Positions 1 to 11,700 of a DNA stretch of 64,000 nucleotides are shown in pieces; position 1 is the stretch's first letter; each line of letters begins with the position of its first letter. The stretch is from Serripes groenlandicus. Taxonomy: Eukaryota > Mollusca > Bivalvia > Cardiida > Cardiidae. The translations under genes were made by a program, and so were the position numbers. The notes under the pieces are model-generated. The model did no database searches, was not told where the DNA came from, and saw only the letters and a list, made by a program, of their open reading frames with translations. The DNA lies in assembly GCA_031761405.1 (NCBI GenBank), contig JASEVX010000001.1:202448390-202512389 (forward strand), given 5' to 3'.

Positions 1-298
1 CAGTCACCAAAAAACTTAAAATGTTGTGGGTACTCTAAAGTTGATTCGTTTGAGTACAGAAAGTTATAAGATATCAAAGTGCCATAACTCCATCAATAAA
101 TGTGATATCTGAAGATGATAAGTGTTCTTCTTGGGACTGAATCTTTCCAAAAAAGGTTTCTCAGAATTCAATCTAGCAGTTGCATAGATACCAAAATAGG
201 TTGAGCTTTAAATGTTTTTGTGGATGTTCGAAGGAGTTGCCTCATAGAGATAATTCTTTTGAGTACAACTACAGGGGGCATGGAGGGAAAATACAGAT

Positions 299-529
299 TT
301 AATCCTTTTCCACATACAACAAATCTGCAGCAGTTCACTTTGAAAACATACCCACACAAATACGGTAAATCATTTTGAATGAAAGTATTATTATTGAATA
401 GAAATTAAAAACAATTTGACAATTGGAGAAATCGCTCATTATGAGCAATGTCTCCATTTGCCATAATCTTTTCAAAAGTAGTTTGCTGCAGATGCGCCAG
501 AAAAGTGTCTGTTTGTGGGAGAGGGTTAA
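299..529 (+). mobile_element. piggyBac-like MITE, copy 1
   Basis: Full-length but diverged: TTAATCCTTT at the left, GAGGGTTAA at the right, subterminal CTGCAGCAG and CTGCAG, central hairpin GAAATCGCTC/GAGCAATGTC. The family is described in the entry at 28443. Confidence 0.8.
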
Positions 530-621
530 TACCACTAAATACAACACTTATCCAGAGGACTAGATCAGGAGGCGTTAACTGGTCTTTATAGAACAATATC
601 TCTCTTATTACTCAACCAAAC

Positions 622-688
622 CCTATGTTGTGCATACTCAAAAGAATCGTCTCAGTGAGACGATTCTTTTGAGTACCCACAACATAGG
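622..688. repeat. 67-bp foldback palindrome, copy 1
   Basis: Arms of 33 bp around a single G: CCTATGTTGTGCATACTCAA at the left and its near-perfect complement ending CACAACATAGG at the right, two mismatches. Wider similarity to the 24.8-kb copy includes TTACTCAACCAAA and TTATCTAG outside the arms, so the palindrome is the core of a larger element. Confidence 0.8.
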
Positions 689-782
689 ATTAGAGTGCCA
701 AATAAGTGTTTTGGAATTTGAAATACTCACATTATCTAGAGCTCTACAAACTAAGAAATTGAACAAACACATGCTTCATTAC

Positions 783-921
783 CTGTTGTAAAGAAGAGAC
801 TTTAGCAGCCTGTAATATCACATTTTCTGGGACCAGTGGCAGCTTCTTAGCTGATGAGGGTCTCCTCAGTGGCTTTCGACTTAGGCCTGTTTTCAGTTTC
901 CAAGGTTCATTGCTTACTTTA
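783..921 (-). CDS. LRRIQ1: LRRIQ1-like exon 13 (last in window)
   Basis: Encodes SKVSNEPWKLKTGLSRKPLR and RPSSAKKLPLVPENVILQ, ending SSLQQ at the donor CAACAG|GTAATG in phase 0. Vertebrate LRRIQ1 has KPWLEIFKQ, RRKRPVKCP and TLQQ in this order directly before its leucine-rich repeats. Acceptor TTTTTCAG. Confidence 0.86.
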
Positions 922-3900
922 CTGAAAAAGATGTCAATGCAAGTGATAGAAGTGATGCCTTACTTACTTAGAAAAGTAAAGTTTTGTGTCCAAAAACGTA
1001 GAACTCAGACAGACATAATTGCAGATGTAATCAAATACATTGTACATGATTGTTTGTTTGTTTGGTGTTTTACACCACTTGAAACAAGTATTCATTCATA
1101 TCATGGCGTTTTCTGGGTAATTTACCAGTCCTTTAATCCTGACATCAGTGAATCAGTCGTGATGCTAACCCTGCAGCTCTGAGTGCCAAGGAGGGAAAGC
1201 CATAACTACCACTTTCTAATTACTTGGTATGACCCGACCAGAGATCAAACCTGCAATCTCCCACACCTGAAGCAGACGCTCTACCACTACACCACTGAGG
1301 CGGTCATGAAAATATAAAGTAGTTATCGTCAGACATAATGACAGAGACACTAATTCTGCTAAATCTGTCAGTAACAAGAGCATCGAAGGGATTTTACACA
1401 TGTGTCATCTGCTTATAGTCTATAACAAAAGACTGGACGGACAGACACACAACTAGAAAGAAGTCCCTAAGTGACACTCTAGCAGGGGATACAAACAGTG
1501 ATGCCATTAAATGTCACCACAAATTTACATCTTCAGACAAGGAGACAAAGGAGAACTTGCTTAGGACGAGTAATTCCTATATCAGACAATGTTTTCAACC
1601 CTGAAACAAAGTTATGCTTTCAATTAACCAGCCAAGCTTCAGCAGCTCGGAGGATAGCGGCTTGGGCTGTCAATCCAAGGGGTGTGAGTTCAAACCCAAC
1701 CTCAGTCAACATTCTTTCCCATGTTCGACAAAAGTCACTGTGACAAGTGTCATTCGCCTTCCGTCTGTGTGGAAAAGCAGCCAGTTGCTTTGAAAGTCTG
1801 TTGTGTGTAACTGGCTGCCGTGATATGACTGAAAAGTTGTTGAGAATGGTGTTATACCCCAATTAACAACTCTGAACGCAGATGCGCACATAGCAGATGA
1901 CTTTATTAATGTCATATAAAATACACTCCAACCTGTGTTTACAGTTGGTCTTTAATTACAGGTTCATTTATGCTGAAAATGAGTAATTAGGAAGTTACAA
2001 GCTTGATTGCTTGATTGCTATAGGCAGGGAATTGCTTAACAAAGGTGGACAAAGGCACAGGTTGACTGTAAATGTATAAGTTACCTCCATGACTGACACC
2101 CCTTCATAAACTTGAGCCTCAAAGATTCCAGCTGTTCTGGTAGACAATCTATCTTTGACAAATCTATAGAGGCCTCTGGCTTGTCTTCTGAAGATTTGCT
2201 GAAATTACAAAACAAACCTAACATAAGATTTTCTTAAACCTATCATGCTATGTTGTGGGTACTTAACAGACAATCTATGTTTAACATATCTTCAGAGATG
2301 ACGGGTAGTTTTGCTGAAAATTACATCAATGATAAGCATGTTAATTGTCTTTCCCACCAAATCACATTTTGTCAGTAATTAAAATTTTCAAACATATATT
2401 TGACATATTTACAGAGGTATCTTGCTTGTCTGGTGGTGATTTTCTGAAAATAACATCAATCAGAAACATGGTATCTTTTGCATACCGTCACATGTTTCAA
2501 ACACAGTTTCATGCCCTTTCATCTTCATTTGACCTCCAAACCCTATGTTATTGGTACTCAAAAGAATTAACTCCCTGAGACAATTCTTTTGAGAGCCTAC
2601 AACACAAAACTATAAGGAGTAAAGAGGCAGATGTTGTTGTGCAATGGCCAGTTTACATTCTTTTTATAATTTATTCAAACAACTTATAACACTCATAGTA
2701 AAACTTGCAGTGTAGTCTTTCATGATGAAGGTTAACATTTTGTATTTTTTGAGACTATATATTTTTTTTGTATAACCCTTTCCCACATATAGACGCTTTC
2801 TGACGCCTCTGCAGCAGACAGCTTTTTGAAAAACATAGTGACAAAAGAAGAAATTGCACAAAATGTGCAATTTCTCCTTTTGCCACAATGTTTTACACTT
2901 TTTGTCATAGGTTATCCATTCAATTATGGAGATTTTCTATGTTTTGACAGCATTCGTTCAAAGTCGTCTGCTGCAGAATTGTCGTATGAGGGAAAGGGAT
3001 ATCTGCTTTGAAAAAAAAAAAATCATTTAATCCTGCCTAAGATATGGCTCCAGACAGACAGAAGGAAGATACAAAAAAAAACATCTCTTCACCAACAGGA
3101 TAAAATATGTACTCAACAAGAGCACCGCAGAGCTTGTCTTTTTTTTCTAAGTTGAAAAAGGGGCAAGCGCATTGTTCCTAGGAACAATGTGCACCAAGTT
3201 ACATTTGAAAATGTTGAAGGGTTTTTGAGTTTAAGAATGGGCAAGGTTTGTATGAATTTTTAAGTAAAAAGGGGCATAACTGAATAATTATTAAAGCCAG
3301 AGTTATGTGACTTAATTGGTCATAATAAGACATGTGAATTGTTTATAGGAACATGTGTATCAAGTTTCATTTGAATATGTGTAACTCTTTAAAGGTTAAC
3401 GTTTTGTGCCAAGGGTATCACAACAGTCCAGACTTTTTTTCTACGAAAAACAGACAAGCTGAAAAAAGTATTTATAACACATGTATACCTCTGTAGGTTA
3501 CTCTTGGTTTTCTTTCTTGGTGACGGTGGGTGGGGTATATGACCACTTTGTTGGAGTTTGTCCAACTGATCTTGTTTATCCGGCCCACTGACAAGCAAAT
3601 TTCTTGGGGTATTTATCTTTATATGTTTATCTGATTCAGTCTTCATGGTTTCGTGTGATATATTTTGTGTTTGCATACTTGTTATAGCAGAGTTCTTTTC
3701 ATTCAAATTTTGTTCTTTATCAATATGACTGACAGAATCAGCTTCTATAACCATTTTCCCAGTCTTTTCTTTAATAATATCCTTTTCATTTATCATTTCC
3801 TTTGACATATCTGACTTGTGTTCATTTGAGTCTTTGTTTATTTGTTTATTTATTTCATTGTTAATCACAACTTTAGTGTCATTTTCTGTGTGCAAATCAG

Positions 3901-6900
3901 AGGTTTTTCCTACTTCAACTTTATCATTAACATTTCCTGTTTGGTGTATTTCACTTCCATTATTCCCTTTTATTGTTTTTTCTTGCTCTGCCGTTTTCTT
4001 TTCCTCTTCCCTTTTCTTCTTTTCGTCTTCAGTTCTTCTCTTTTCTTCTTCCTTCCTTCTTTTCTCTTCCTCTTTTCGTTGTCTTTCTTGTTCCTCTTTC
4101 AACCTTTTTTCTTCCTTCTTTCTTTGTTCTTCTTCCTCTTTCTTCTTCTTTTCTTCCTCTTTCCGTTTCTTCTCCTCTTCTTTCTTTCTCTGCTTTTCCT
4201 CCTCTTTTATTCTTTTTTCCTCTTGCTAAAGGTAGAAAATAAGAAATAGCTATGATGAGAAAGTCATTTGTCAAATATAAAGAAATTCTCTTTAAATGAA
4301 AGAACAGTTATTGAATAACATGGAAAACATTGTGTTGAAAGAACAAATTGGTAATTATGAACAATTTCTCCTTTTGCCACTATGTTTTCAAAAGTCATTG
4401 CTGCAGAGGTGTCAGAAAGTGTCTGCATGTGGAAAAAGGTTAACAATTTACATACTATGTTATTTTGTATAAATATCTGCTTTGAAATATATGAAGAAAG
4501 CATAAACTAGAAAATTAGAAATATACTTTTGAGTTGAAAACATTGAGCACAAAGGAGAAATTGGTGATTTTGAGCTAATTCTCCTTTTCAAATAATGTGT
4601 TTGAAAATCCTTTGTTGTACAAGGTAAAATGTTGTTTGTATCAAGAAAGGTTGCATAAAGTTGTACATGATTATTTTCAGTATATGGGCAAGAATTCACT
4701 AATGCAACACAAAGTGTGACATTGAAACAAAAAAATAGATCACCTTTATTCATTTTATAAAATGCCTTACTACTAAGTTCTTCTAGCAAGACATCTAAAA
4801 CCAAGAGACTTTTTTTAAAATATGTCTTCTTGTCTTCTTTAAATGTCATAGTTATTGAAATATGGAGTATGTAACATTGACACCAAGATTATTTCAATTG
4901 TTCATATCTCATATAATTGAAAGAGGCTCTAATTTGTGCTATGGTGTGAAATGATGTTGGAGTTTGTTCCAACATTTACCCTTTGAATGAGAAATACTGT
5001 CTTGTCGTTTAACAGGAAAAAATAGCAAAAAGATATGGTTGGTGTCAATGTTACACTTGTAAAGTTTGTGCAGACTTATGTTTGTTTCAAATAATATATC
5101 TTGCTTCTGTCCTAGCCTATTTCATGGCTGTTGGGGTCAGTGTGTTTTTTGTGAATGAATTTCATAAGTAAACATCCTAAAAAATAACAAGAGCTGTCGG
5201 AGGACAGCGCGCTCGACTATTCCACCGCTCATTTAAGTTACTAATTAAGAGATAATGGACTCTAATGTAGTTGCATGCAAAACATTAACCACAATTTCTT
5301 AGTGGGTGATAATTTGCATTATATGCAGGATAGTGTTATTTAACATGATTATTTTCATAGGTGTGATGGTTAGAAAGGGTTGTATAACCTTTCAATGGAA
5401 TGCATCAAGTAGTTACTAAGATATGGACTCTTAATGTAGTTTCACGCAAACCTTTAACCATAATTTCTAAGTAAAACAAGATGTGTTTGTGAAACACTGA
5501 TGCCCCCAATGGCAACATCTAGGTCAAAGGTCAAGGTCGCAAGGTATACACATGTGAAATATGGTAGCATTACCTGTTATTGTTCAAAAGAAGTGGGGAA
5601 GGTTAAAAAAAAAATTGAGAATGGCAACATCTAGGTCAAAGGTAAAGGTCGCAAGGTAAAAAATGTTGGTACTGACAGAAAGGTCATGTCACAAGGAATA
5701 CACATGTGAAATATGGTAGCCGTATCTGTTATGGTTCAAAAGTAATGGCCAAGGTTAAAGTTTTTTTCGAGAATGGCAACATCTAGGTCAAAGGTCAAGG
5801 TCGCAAGGTCAAAAATGTTGGTACTGACATGTGAAATATGGTAGCCATACCTGTTATGGTTCAAAAGTAATGGCCAAGGTTAAAGTTTTTTTCGAGAATG
5901 GCAACATCTAGGTCAAGGTCAAGGTCGCAAGGTACTGACAGAAAGATCATGTCACAAGGAATACACATGTGAAATATGGTAGCCATACCTGTTATGGTTC
6001 AAAAGAAATGGCCAAGGTTAAAGTTTTTTTCGAGAATGGCAACATCTAGGTCAAAGTCAAGGTCGCAAGGTGAAACATGTTGGTACTGACAGAAAGGTCA
6101 TGTCACAAGGAATACACATGTGAAATATGGTAGCCGTATCTGTTATGGTTCAAAAGTAATGGCCAAGGTTAAAGTTTTTTTCGAGAATGGCAACATCTAG
6201 GTCAAAGGTCAAGGTCGCAAGGTCAAAAATGTTGGTACTGACAGAAAGGTCATGTCACAAGGAATACACATGTGAAATATGGTAGCCGTACCTGTTATGG
6301 TTCAAAAGAAATGGCCAAGGTTAAAAAATTTTTTTAGTATGGCAACATCTAGGTCAAAGGTCAAGGTCGCAAGGTCAAAAATGTTGGTACTGACAGAAAG
6401 GTCATGTCACAAGGAATACACATGTGAAATATGGTAGCCGTATCTGTTATGGTTCAAAAGTAATGGCCAAGGTTAAAGTTTTTTTCGAGAATGGCAACAT
6501 CTAGGTCAAAGGTCAAGGTCGCAAGGTCAAAAATGTTGGTACTGACAGAAAGGTCATGTCACAAGGAATACACATGTGAAATATGGTAGCCGTACCTGTT
6601 ATGGTTCAAAAGAAATGGCCAAGGTTAAAGGTTTTTTTTAGTATGGCAACATCTAGGTCAAAGGTCAAGGTCGCAAGGTCAAAAATGTTGGTACTGACAG
6701 AAAGGTCATGTCACAAGGAATACACATGTGAAATATGGTAGCCGTATCTGTTATGGTTCAAAAGTAATGGCCAAGGTTAAAGTTTTTTTCGAGAATGGCA
6801 ACCTCTAGGTCAAAGGTCAAGGTCGCAAGGTCAAAAATGTTGGTACTGACAGAAAGGTCATGTCACAAGGAATACACATGTGAAATATGGTAGCCGTACC

Positions 6901-8715
6901 TGTTATGGTTCAAAAGTAATGGCCAAGGTTAAAGTTTTTTTGGTGCAGACAGACAGACCAACAGACCAACAGACAGGCCAAAAACTATATGCCCCCCGAA
7001 TCGGAGATTCCGTGGGGGCATAAAAAGGGCAACAATTTGCACCATATACAGGATAGAGTTATCTTAATTGGTTGTGTTTATAGTTGTGCAATTGGGAAAG
7101 GTTGTATAAAGTTTCAATACAATTTTTGAAGTTGTAACTGAGATTACACTCTTAATGTAGTTGCAAAACTTTAACCAGAATTTCTAAGTCCAAAAAGGTC
7201 CATAACTTGCATAAAATGCTGGATAGAGTTATCATACTTGATTGTTTACATAGATGTGATGGTTGGTAAGGGCTGTATAAAGTTTCGATGCAATGCATCA
7301 ATTAGTTACTAAGAGATGGTCTCTTTATGTAGTTGCATGCAAAATTTTAACCAGAATTTATAAGTCCAAAAAGGCCATAACTTGCATAAAATGCAGGATA
7401 GAGTTATCATACTTGATAATCTACACAGGTGTGATAGTTGGGTAGGGTTGTAGAAAGTTTCAATGCAATGCATCAAGTATTTACTGAGACGTGGACTCTT
7501 AATTTAGTTGCACGCAAAACTTTAACCAGAATTTCTAAGTAAAAAAAGGGCTATAACTTGCATAAAATGCAGAATAGAGTTATCATACTTGATAATCTAC
7601 ACAGGTGTAATAGTTGGGTAGGGTTGTAGAAAGTTTCAATGCAATGCATCAAGTAAATACTGAGATATGGACTCTTAATTTAGTTGCACGCAAAACTTTA
7701 ACCAGAATTTCTAAGTAAAAAAAGTGCCATAACTTGCATAAAATGCAGGATAGAGTTATCTAACTTGATAATCTACATAGGTGTGATAGTTGGGAAGGGT
7801 TGTATAAATGTTCAATGCAATGCATCAAGTATATACTGAGATATGGACTCTTAATTTAGTTGCACGCAAAACTTTAACCAAAAATGCAGGATAGAGTTAT
7901 CTTACTTGATAATCTACACAGGCGTGATAGTTGGGAAGGGTTGTAACAAGTTTCAATGCAATGCATCAAGTAAATACTGAGATATGGACTCTTAATTTAG
8001 TTGCACGCAAAACTTTAACCAGAATTTCTAAGTAAAAAAAGGGCCATAACTTGCATAAAATGCAGGATAGAGTTATCTTACTTAATAATCTACACAGGTG
8101 GGATAGTTGGGTAGGGTTGTAGAAAGTTTCAATGCAATGCATCAAGTATTTACTGAGACGTGGACTCTTAATTTAGTTGCACGCAAAACTTTAACCAGAA
8201 TTTCTAAGTAAATAAAGGGCCATAACTTGCATAAAATGCAGGATAGAGTTATCTTACTTGATAATCTACACAGGTGTGATAGTTGGGTAGGGTTGTAAAA
8301 AGTTTCAATGCAATGCATCAAGTAAATACTGAGATATGGAATCTTAATTTAGTTGCACGCAAAACTTTAACCAGAATTTCTAATTAAAAAAAGGGCCATA
8401 ACTTGTATGAAATGCTGGATAGAGTTATCTTACTTGATAATCTACACAGGTGGGATAGTTGGGTAGGGTTGTAGAAAGTTTCAATGCAATGCATCGAGTA
8501 AATACTGAGATATGGACTCTTACTTTAGTTGCACGCAAAACTTTAACCAGAATTTCTAAGTAAAAAAGGGCCATAACTTGCATAAAATGCAGGACAGAGT
8601 TATCTAACTTGATAATCTACATTGGTGTGATAGTTTGGTAGGGTTGTAGAAAGTTTCAATGCAATACATTTAGTATTTAAGAACTTGCATGCAAAACCTT
8701 AACCAAAGTGTGACG

Positions 8716-8746
<31 letters not shown>

Positions 8747-11700
8747 CAGGGTGAGTAGTATAGCTCTCATATTCTTCGAATAGTCGAGCTAAAAATAAAG
8801 CTCCATTTGATGCATGTAACATTGACACGTTGATAGCCATAGATTAAAATGTCATTTATATCCATTAAACATATAAAATCTTCTTTAGTTTGTGGAATAT
8901 ATGTTAGAAGTTGGGACCAGGTCTTCTGATTCAGGTTGTATTTACTACTGTGTATGTTTGATTGCCAGATATTTGAAGTATGTAACATTGACACTTTCGT
9001 GTCAACTGAAATAGTTACATACATTTAGAAATCTCATTTATTTCTGTTATATACAATATTATTTGTTATTTTTTTTACTTGTAGCAAAAGCATGTGATGC
9101 AATATATCAAATAACTTCAAACATCTCTAAATTATGAACTTATTAATATCATACTGTTATATGTATTGTTGCATGTAACATTGACAGAATTGTTGTCAAT
9201 GTTACATACAAATTTGAAAATCAATTTTATTTAGTTAGATTTGAAATTTAATATGTTGTTTTGTGGTTTGGAGATTAATTGTCAGGAGTGGAATTTTTCT
9301 AAATTAAATAGTTTAGCCTGTCAGCTGCTGTATAGAAGATATGGCTATGCTGGATGCATGTAACATGGACACGTTTGTGTCAAATTAAACAGTTACACAC
9401 ACATATCAAAGGTTGTTGTTTCTGATTAAGAGAAAAAAAAAATATATTTTTTATTTATAAATGTTCTACCAAAAAGCATAGCCAGTGATTGGAGATACTT
9501 GTCTAAAGACAAGCAAATAATTGAAGTTTTAAAAAAGTATGGTGTAGGTAACATCTTGTCAAGGTTACATGCACATTTTGATGTCAGTTTATTTTTTGTC
9601 ATACATTATATTATGAATTCATATTATTACAGATTTTTAAATCATCCAATAATTTGTAAATTTTATTAAATTAAAACAACTGAAAGCATTCCATTATTGA
9701 AGTATTTGATCAAAATGTGTAAGATTTATTTGACACCAAAATTTAAGACATTATGCTGGGCCTTCCTATCATAAGTCACTCAAAGATTTGAAGAAAATGT
9801 GTTTTTATTCATCAACTGGGTAAGGAAAGCATAATATAAGGCAAAAATTTAAGTCCTTTGGTGCTGCAATTTATGTTTGTTTGATAAATGTATGCATGTA
9901 ACAATGTTTGACACCAAATGTTACATGCACATGTCAATTTTCATTCTTTTTTTGTAAAACAATTGTTGCAGACAAATACACTGGATTGATTTTTTTTAGG
10001 AAAATTTGATTATTAGATATAAGTTTTGAATCAACTACACACTAAAATGAGGCAAAATAAAGCTGTTATACACACACATTAAAGTGCATGTACAAAATGT
10101 CACACTTTTTGACATACTAAAACCTTAAATATGATGTTTTAAGGCTTTATTTCTCGCAACCAATACTTTTTAAGTTCATTCTTTTTTTACAAAAGGATGT
10201 GTAAGGTATAAATGTGTAAATAAATGTCTTAATTTTTTTTCTAAATCTGTACTTAATTGAAACTACATACAGAATAGAGTGTTGACACCAAAAATTCCAA
10301 TAGTGAATTCTTGCCCATATACAAGTGAAAAGCCTGATTCAAATGAAGAGGACATCTAATCTATAACATGGTTCAGGTGTGTTAATATTTCTTCACTTTT
10401 CTTATTATTTTTTATTAACCCTTTCCCTCATACAGCAAATCTGCAGCAGACGACTTTGAACGTATTTTGTCAAAACATAGAAAATCTCCATAATTGAATG
10501 GATAACCTATGACTAAAAGTGGAAAACATTGTGGCAAAAGGAGAAATTGCAAGTTTTGTGCAATTTCTTCTTTAGTCACAATGTTTTCAAAAAGCCGTCT
10601 GCTGTATATATATAGTAGACACATTTTTTAAACTATTATCTAAATATGGTTTTATTCCTATCTAATACTGCTTTCTTTTCTGTCTAAAATTTGAACAAAT
10701 AATTGAAGTGTATTCGTTTGATCATGTTTATCTTTCTTTTTTCCCCATGTGTTTTGGGGAGAGTCTGTTGATGAAACAAATGTTTTTTCCTATTTTCCTC
10801 AACCCTTTCCCACTTGCAGACAACTTTTGAAAACATTGTATTAAAAGAAGAATTTATATAATGAGCAGTTTCTTCTTTTGCCACAATGTTTTTAGCACTA
10901 ATAAATCATTATACTTTCATTTATTGAGATTTTCCATATTTATGCCAAGCATTTATTCAAAGCCATTTGCTGTATATTTGATGTATGTGGGAAAGGGGGG
11001 GGGGGGGGGGGGTTAAAATCCTTAGTTATTTTTCTGTTTATCCAATTATTAAAGTGGTCTGCTTTGAAAACACCAGATGGAAGTTATATATATTTTGAAA
11101 ATTGGAAGTATGATTTTTTTACAGTATTAAAATACTGAAAAAATTGCTAATTTTGATTCAATTTTCCTTTTCCACAATGTTTTAAAAAATCATCTACTGC
11201 ATTAGGCATCATATTTTGTCTGGAAGATTAATGACAACCAGAAAAAACAAACCTTTTTCTTCTCCTCCTCTTCTTTCTTCCTTCTTTTATCTTCTTCCTT
11301 TTGTTGCTTTTCTAGCTCTTTCTGTCTTTTTATTTCGTCTTGCTTATTCTTTTCTTCTTCCTTTCTCAGACTTAAAAATTGAAAAAGTGGACATAGAATC
11401 AGAAATTTATCAACTCTGTTATCTTTGAATTTAACAGAACATTAGTGAAATTTATTTTAGATAAAATTATCCCTTTCCAACATTCTAAATCTGCAGCAGA
11501 CAACTTTGAAAAAATCTTGGCAAAGGTATGGAAAAGTCTTTATTAATGAAAATAAACTTATTGAATTAAGTCGAAAAACATTGTGTCCAAGGACAGAATG
11601 GTTCCTACCAGCACAATGTTTTCAAAGGTTGTCTGCTGCAGACGTATTAACCCTTTTCCTCATATAGATGTGTTCTGACGCCTCTGCAGTAGACAGCTTT

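Larger units (their letters stand above)
5187..8790 (-). mobile_element. HINE-like element A with 177-bp minisatellite (host of a nested element)
   Basis: The minus-strand 5' end at 8790 starts AGCTCGACTATTCGAAGAAT and forms a hairpin. The 3' end at 5187 is hairpin GCTGTC-CTCC-GACAGC followed by TCTTGT. Both ends share GCTCGACTATTC as a subterminal inverted repeat. A (GACGCC)n run lies near the 5' end (8711-8747). About ten ~177-bp units fill 7030-8690. Flanks are A/T-runs. The architecture matches Helentron-associated elements; the class is inferred and no Rep/helicase is present. Confidence 0.68.
4681..10321. mobile_element. Inverted-repeat element with palindromic ~185-bp array, split by nested insertions
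   Basis: A perfect 21-bp inverted repeat begins TATATGGGCAAGAATTCACT at 4681 and is complemented at 10301-10321. The interior outside the nested insert (4855-5060, 8800-10300) has GCATGTAACATTGACA-type blocks, often palindromic with TGTCAATGTTACATAC, near 4867, 8814, 8976, 9171, 9356, 9545, 9896 and 10087, about 180-190 bp apart. The outer TA-TATGGG could be a TA target duplication, so a Tc1/mariner-like origin is possible. No transposase. Confidence 0.6.

Noticed and set aside
1236..1303. Possible tRNA gene on the minus strand
   Set aside because: The tRNA-like head is continuous with a SINE body and an (AAAC)n tail.
3816..4249. Long plus-strand open frames rich in Phe/Ser/Leu
   Set aside because: They are the antisense of the Lys/Glu-rich coding exon 11 of the LRRIQ1-like gene.
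5500..8690. Possible CRISPR-like array
   Set aside because: Units are contiguous long minisatellite repeats without unique spacers, in an intron of an animal gene.
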